DNA from: Mytilisepta virgata
Lineage: Eukaryota; Mollusca; Bivalvia; Mytilida; Mytilidae
Length of the DNA stretch: 64,000 bases
Assembly: GCA_028015205.1 (NCBI GenBank)
Contig: CM051521.1
Location: 120,970,614 to 121,034,613, forward strand
Direction: 5' to 3'
Of the stretch, positions 60,007-64,000 are shown in pieces; the stretch's first letter is position 1, and the number at the start of each line of letters is the position of its first letter. The position numbers and the translations under genes are program-made. The notes beneath the pieces are model-generated. The model saw only the letters and a program-made list of their open reading frames with translations. It searched no databases and was not told the origin of the DNA.

Positions 60007-63000
60007 GTGAGTTTAATGGTAACGATTAACCTGTTATGTGTATATTTGATTTTAGAAATGTTTTAAGGATGCTCGCTGGTCATGTTTTAGTCTTTTTGTC
60101 AGATTTTCGGAATCCTCGGGTTTTATCCATTTCTTAAACATGAAATTTTTTGCCCATGAACCCCCACTTTTTCTTTTATAATTCAATCATATATACCTTA
60201 AAATGGTATTTGACAAAATTTTATGAAATCCTTTTTATTTTTTCATACATCTTTGAGAGACTGAAGTTGTCAATGAAAAGACAATGACAAATCCAGAGAA
60301 AACCCATTTCCTACAAATTTTCAAGGCCTTATAGCTCTAAAATGAGTACATAAACCTATATTTTTTTCTTGCTTATTTTTTTACTATTCATATGTTCTCT
60401 CAAACTAAAACACCGACTTCAAATCCTATTTATTTCCTATTAGACCAGCGTTATCCTTAAGACACAACTATCAAATAATGGCCTACTTTACAAAAGTGGT
60501 TAAAAATTTCTTTAAAAACAAAAAATAAAAATCTCAATACGCAATCGACATTATGTCCTTTTAAATATCATCGGGAATTGTCTTCAAAACCTACATTTCG
60601 TTTTTGATATTCAAAGCTAAATATTTAAATTAAAAAAATAATTCTTAATTCACGATCATATAATACATATACAGAGAACAAAACACCCAAAATAAAATAA
60701 TAAAAAGGATCTATACCCGGGTGATTGTGTGTTTGTCTCTTCGTTTGGTATATAAATATGTTACATGTAACAATGTAATACAGAGTTTCAGATACTTTCG
60801 GGGTCGAACAGTTTAAACATGTAAAATTGTTGATATCAAAATATAGTTAGTAATACGGGATTTATTTGTACAGCCTAAAATTCTATTGTTATGTTTGTTT
60901 TTTTTTTTTTGTTTTTTTTTTATAGTCGGCTACAAAAGAGTTTGTTATTTTACAAACTGGGCACAATATCGCAATGGTGAGGCAAAGTTTATGGCAAAAG
61001 ACGTGGACCCATTTTTATGTACACATATAATTTATGCCTTTGCTAAGGTCGTGGGAAATGACACCAAGCCGTATGAATGGAACGACATAAACGAATGGGG
61101 TAAGTATTGTTATTTAATAATACTTCCATATTGATAAAGTGATGTATACAAAAGTCATTTTTTTCTTCATTTCCCACATACCTCGGTAACTGAGTAAACA
61201 ACTTTGTCACAGTTCTTTACCTTTCAAATAATAATTATATATGTCACAAAAGTCCAAATGGTTCAAACTTTTGGAAACAAAACTTGCTGATATTCAGCAA
61301 CGTTACATATGTTTGTGGTACGTGATGTCATATCAATGAACTTCATGCAAATATTGGAAAAATCCGCTCTTGTAAAATATTTGAGGCATAATACTTTTTA
61401 GTACTTATAAACATCTTAGATATTCCCAAAAATGATTTGCGGTTAAAAAAAAAGACACATAAAAGACATTTATTTACAGGTCCAGTATCTGACAGAAAAA
61501 CATGGGAGTAGAAATATTGATCTTTATATATTAACAATGGATAAATTGAGAAAGAGTCTGTCTTCCTATGCATATTTTACCATTCGAAACTCGCGTCCAT
61601 TAACAAGGTCAGGACAAACTACGGGACAAACCATCTATAACACGTTTTAATATATAAGTCGAAGATAAAACGCAGTTGTATTTATTATATACATGGCAAT
61701 AATTTGATAAAATTTGCATAAATATAATAAATGTATATAAAAAATCATTAACCGAAGATGCTAGTAAGCAAAATTGTGCTATCAAACCATTGTTAGATGT
61801 CCGCTTCATATTTGGATGTGTTTCTTGAAATAGACAACGAGGGACATCTGAAGACAAAACTTTATGACAAACATGATGACTTCAGATTTCCTATTTTTAA
61901 CTTTCCTTCTTGAGTAGGAATATATCAGCATCGCCTGCATATGGCATCTACGTTTGTCAGCTTATCCGATATTCAAGGGCATGTGTGAGTTACCATGACT
62001 TTCGACAAAGAGGATTACTGCTGTCACAAAAGCTGCTTAACCAGGGTTTTATCAGGGATAAGTTGAAGTCATCAAATTTTACGGTCGTCATCGCGAATCA
62101 ATTGACCTTTACAGTGTTCCAATATCGAAGATGATGTTAGACCTGTTCCCTCTGTCGTAACATTTCAGGTACCTCAACGGATTTGTGACTATCACCGGAT
62201 TGACTTTGTTGAACTTCACGACGGCTGCCGTATACGGAGCAGGAACTGCTTACCTTCTGGAGCACCTGAGTTCACTCCTGGTTTTTACAGGAGTTCGTGT
62301 TGTCCATTGTGTTTTTAGTTTTCAGTGTTTATTTGTTTTGCTTGTGGTTGGTTGCTCATTTGTCTTCCCGGGTTTGTCTGTCTAACGGATTTCGCTTTTA
62401 TTTTCTTTTTTTCTTTTTTTTTTCTTTTTTTTTTTTTTTTGGTTTTCTCCTTATAAATATTTGTCGTCTGTAGATTTTTTAATAGAAAATAAAACAGTAA
62501 ATAAAAAATCCATCTGAAGCGATTATGAGACGCAAAAATCTAAATTTTAAGTATACCTCTTCATTTTTTTTTTAAATTTAACATATTATGCGGTTTTATT
62601 TTAGGTAAGGGACAATACGAAATGATTCGAGATGTTCGAGCGGCTAATCCTAAATTAAAGATACTCCTCGCCATTGGTGGATGGAATCATGGGAGTGCAC
62701 CATTTACTGCCATGGTGTCATCACAATCAAATATAGACGAATTTGCCACAAATTCCATTACATTTTTAAGAGCTAATGGTTTTGATGGTCTAGATCTGGA
62801 TTGGGAGTATCCTGCAAACAGAGGCAGTCCATCGGTAGATAAACAAAGATTCACGACCTTAGTACAGGTTGGTATTGTGAGAAGTCAGAGGATATATATC
62901 CTTGTATAATTGTAATCTGTATTTGTTGTTGATAGATATTTTCTTTACCAGGACAATTTATGTACATCTCAATTTTCACGAAGAACGGGTTTATTTTATT

Positions 63001-63438
63001 TGATTTATTTATCTCTGTATATATGTTCTGTTCTGTTGTGATGTATATTGTGATTGGATAGTTTCGAGTTTAGAATAAACATAATGATTTTAATTTTAAG
63101 GAATCAAATTCGTTTCCAGTTACAATTATTTTATTACCTAATTCTCGAGATCTAATTGAAATAATTAGAAATCGTGGGTATCCAATTATAAAATGGTCAA
63201 TACAAGTCAGATTTCTACTGTTTAGGAGACATAGTTTGAATGTTTATAATAGCCTAACAGCCTGGATGTATATCACATTTTAAAAGTCTTCTCCTTTTTT
63301 TTCATTTTGCCAGACCTTACGAACGAAGTATGATAACGAGGTTTTGACGGCTGGTAGAACAAGACTCCTTTTAACGACAGCCGTAGCCGCAGGCAAAACA
63401 ACGATAGAATCAGCTTACGAAATTAATAAAATTGCACA
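59958..63438 (+). CDS. GH18 chitinase gene, 5' part (four coding exons in the window)
   Basis: Secreted glycoside hydrolase family 18 enzyme that cleaves beta-1,4 links in chitin. In molluscs such enzymes serve digestion, shell formation or defence; which applies here is unknown. Exons 59958-60006, 60926-61099, 62605-62867 and 63314-63438 join in frame with GT..AG borders and phases 1, 1, 0 and 2. Residues 1-17 are a signal peptide ([16 protein letters not shown]). Then come the first strand with [13 protein letters not shown] (20-32), [11 protein letters not shown] (48-58) and the SxGG-type LLAIGGWN (95-102). The catalytic DxxDxDxE follows as DGLDLDWE, with Asp135, Asp138, Asp140 and the acid Glu142 all intact. 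The next segment includes [12 protein letters not shown]. About 204 of the usual 370-plus residues are present. The rest of the barrel and any chitin-binding domain lie beyond the window. No frameshift is seen. Confidence 0.95.
60063..60460. mobile_element. TTAA-flanked MITE, copy 2, in chitinase intron 1
   Basis: Begins TTAAGGATGCTCGCTGGTC and ends GACCAGCG..ATCCTTAA. It is highly similar, in reverse orientation, to 24822-25220 over its whole length. It starts 57 bases after the exon 1 donor and does not touch splice sites. Confidence 0.88.
60926..61099 (+). CDS. Chitinase coding exon 2
   Basis: Acceptor TATAG follows a long T tract (60900-60920) and the donor is GTAAGT at 61100. It encodes residues 17-75 with the N-terminal strand, the conserved CTHIIYAFA motif and a DINEWG end. 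An upstream ATG at 60886 lies in the pyrimidine tract and is not a start. Confidence 0.95.
61100..62160. other. Chitinase intron 2, left part
   Basis: AT-rich intron sequence without recognisable elements. The short frames inside are not coding. Confidence 0.6.
62160..62400 (+). repeat. Mussel-type repeat in chitinase intron 2
   Basis: GCCGTATACGGAGCAGGAAC, TGCTTACCTTCTGGAGCACC and TCACTCCTGGTTTTTACAGG form a motif order shared with the fragments at 25.4, 42.5 and 44.5 kb and partly with the 284-bp unit. It ends in a T-rich tract (62395-62445). Confidence 0.6.
62605..62867 (+). CDS. Chitinase coding exon 3: catalytic motif
   Basis: Acceptor TTTTAG and donor GTTGGT (a weak form). It encodes residues 75-162, including [16 protein letters not shown] and the catalytic [11 protein letters not shown]. 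Confidence 0.95.
63314..63438 (+). CDS. Chitinase coding exon 4
   Basis: Acceptor CATTTTGCCAG and donor GTAAGT at 63439. It encodes [20 protein letters not shown] and [19 protein letters not shown], the barrel segment after the catalytic strand. It ends with two bases of a split codon, so the next exon must start in phase 2. That exon is not in the window. Confidence 0.93.
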
Positions 63439-63689
63439 GTAAGTCGAATATAACTATAAATTACCTTTATTTCGTATTCTTATTCCTGGTTTTTTTTTAT
63501 AGGATCTTGAAACACCAATAATAATAATTCTAAAATATTATTCTGGGAAATTGAAATATTAAATATTTACACAGATAATATTTGGTTTTCAGACAACATG
63601 AATGTTCTGGGTTAGAAATGCCCAGTAAATTAAAGGCCCACATATTGCCAATATTGTCATTATCACCAAGGAAAAAGATATGTTACAAT

Positions 63690-64000
63690 TTTTTTTATAT
63701 ATATCGCAAAACCCATGAAACTGCTGGCCATGTCATCACAGGAGACTTTAAAAATATCAAAGACAATGATTCTCTTCGTGATGTCCTTGCAAAACGTCCT
63801 AAGTATCGCGAACCACGATCAATAAATAACTGATGGATGCTGTGAAAGACTGTGCCAAAATAACGGACCAAACATGAACAAGAGCCACTAGATTCGCTTT
63901 CAGAATGGGTTATAGCTGTGAGATCGTTGATTCAAGTCCAAATTGATAAACGTAGAAGGTCTATGAGTAAAAAAGGAACATCAGTCTTCAGCTGTGAAGA
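63690..64000 (+). pseudogene. Retroelement protein fragment in chitinase intron 4
   Basis: The plus strand reads HETAGHVITGD, then LAKRPKYREPRSIN, where a stop breaks the frame near 63831. Another frame then gives LMDAVKDCAK, and near the right edge EPLDSLSEWVIAVRSLIQ. The pattern HVxTGDL..N..LR..L.KGPKYREP..IN..LMD..EDYA..W and LSEWV..xRSLxQ is one I recall from animal reverse-transcriptase polyproteins, probably of the Penelope-like type. The clade is uncertain. At least one frameshift or stop is present, and the fragment continues beyond the window. It lies after the exon 4 donor and is not part of the chitinase. Confidence 0.55.

Noticed and set aside
60886..60925. ATG upstream of chitinase exon 2 giving a poly-phenylalanine leader
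   Set aside because: The residues come from the polypyrimidine tract of the acceptor. A proper signal peptide exon lies at 59958 and joins in phase.
62622..62909. Chitinase exon 3 ending at the in-frame stop after 62867
   Set aside because: The extra residues are intron. The GH18 sequence continues at 63314 after a GT..AG intron in matching phase.

Overview
The window is AT-rich animal DNA with no operons, no ribosome-binding sites and very few long open frames. Spliced coding exons with GT..AG borders and a heavy load of SINEs, LINE ends, MITEs and minisatellites point to a bivalve mollusc. Several interspersed repeats (for example near 9.8, 17.4, 25.5, 42.1 and 62.2 kb) look like families I associate with mussels (Mytilidae). 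That assignment rests on pattern memory, not on a search.

Layout. 0-8 kb: non-coding, with a 34-bp minisatellite (3.9-4.5 kb). 8-18 kb: a dimeric minisatellite abutting a SINE tail, small tandem repeats, two tRNA-derived SINEs on the minus strand, a 42-bp satellite and a molluscan repeat. 18-26 kb: a long hairpin, a weakly supported two-exon coding candidate, local duplications, a well-formed RNA polymerase II promoter (CRE, inverted CCAAT, TATA) and a TTAA-flanked MITE just behind it. 27.6-29 kb: a 0.94-kb element with terminal inverted repeats and nuclear-receptor-like half-sites. 29.8-40.3 kb: a retroelement-rich block on the minus strand. It holds a degenerate, internally deleted LINE, two more LINE 3' ends and a full-length SINE with a clear target duplication. 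An apparently intact Tc1 (DD34E) transposon is inserted into one of the LINE ends. 42-52.5 kb: repeat fragments, a transposon whose long inverted repeats are built of 21-bp iterons, a foldback element inside a SINE, and a short MITE. 52.9-57.4 kb: a 2.4-kb minisatellite with inverted blocks, a 284-bp unit present twice, and a palindromic array.

The only host gene identified with confidence is a plus-strand GH18 chitinase starting at 59,958. Four coding exons are present: signal peptide, beta-1/2 region, the SxGG-like and DxxDxDxE motifs, and the next barrel segment. The gene runs off the right edge. Its introns carry a MITE, a mussel repeat and a retroelement fragment.

I found no convincing new biological system. 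The most unusual items are the iteron-built transposon, the foldback insertion that splits a SINE between its A and B boxes, and the promoter whose first reading frame is interrupted by a MITE.
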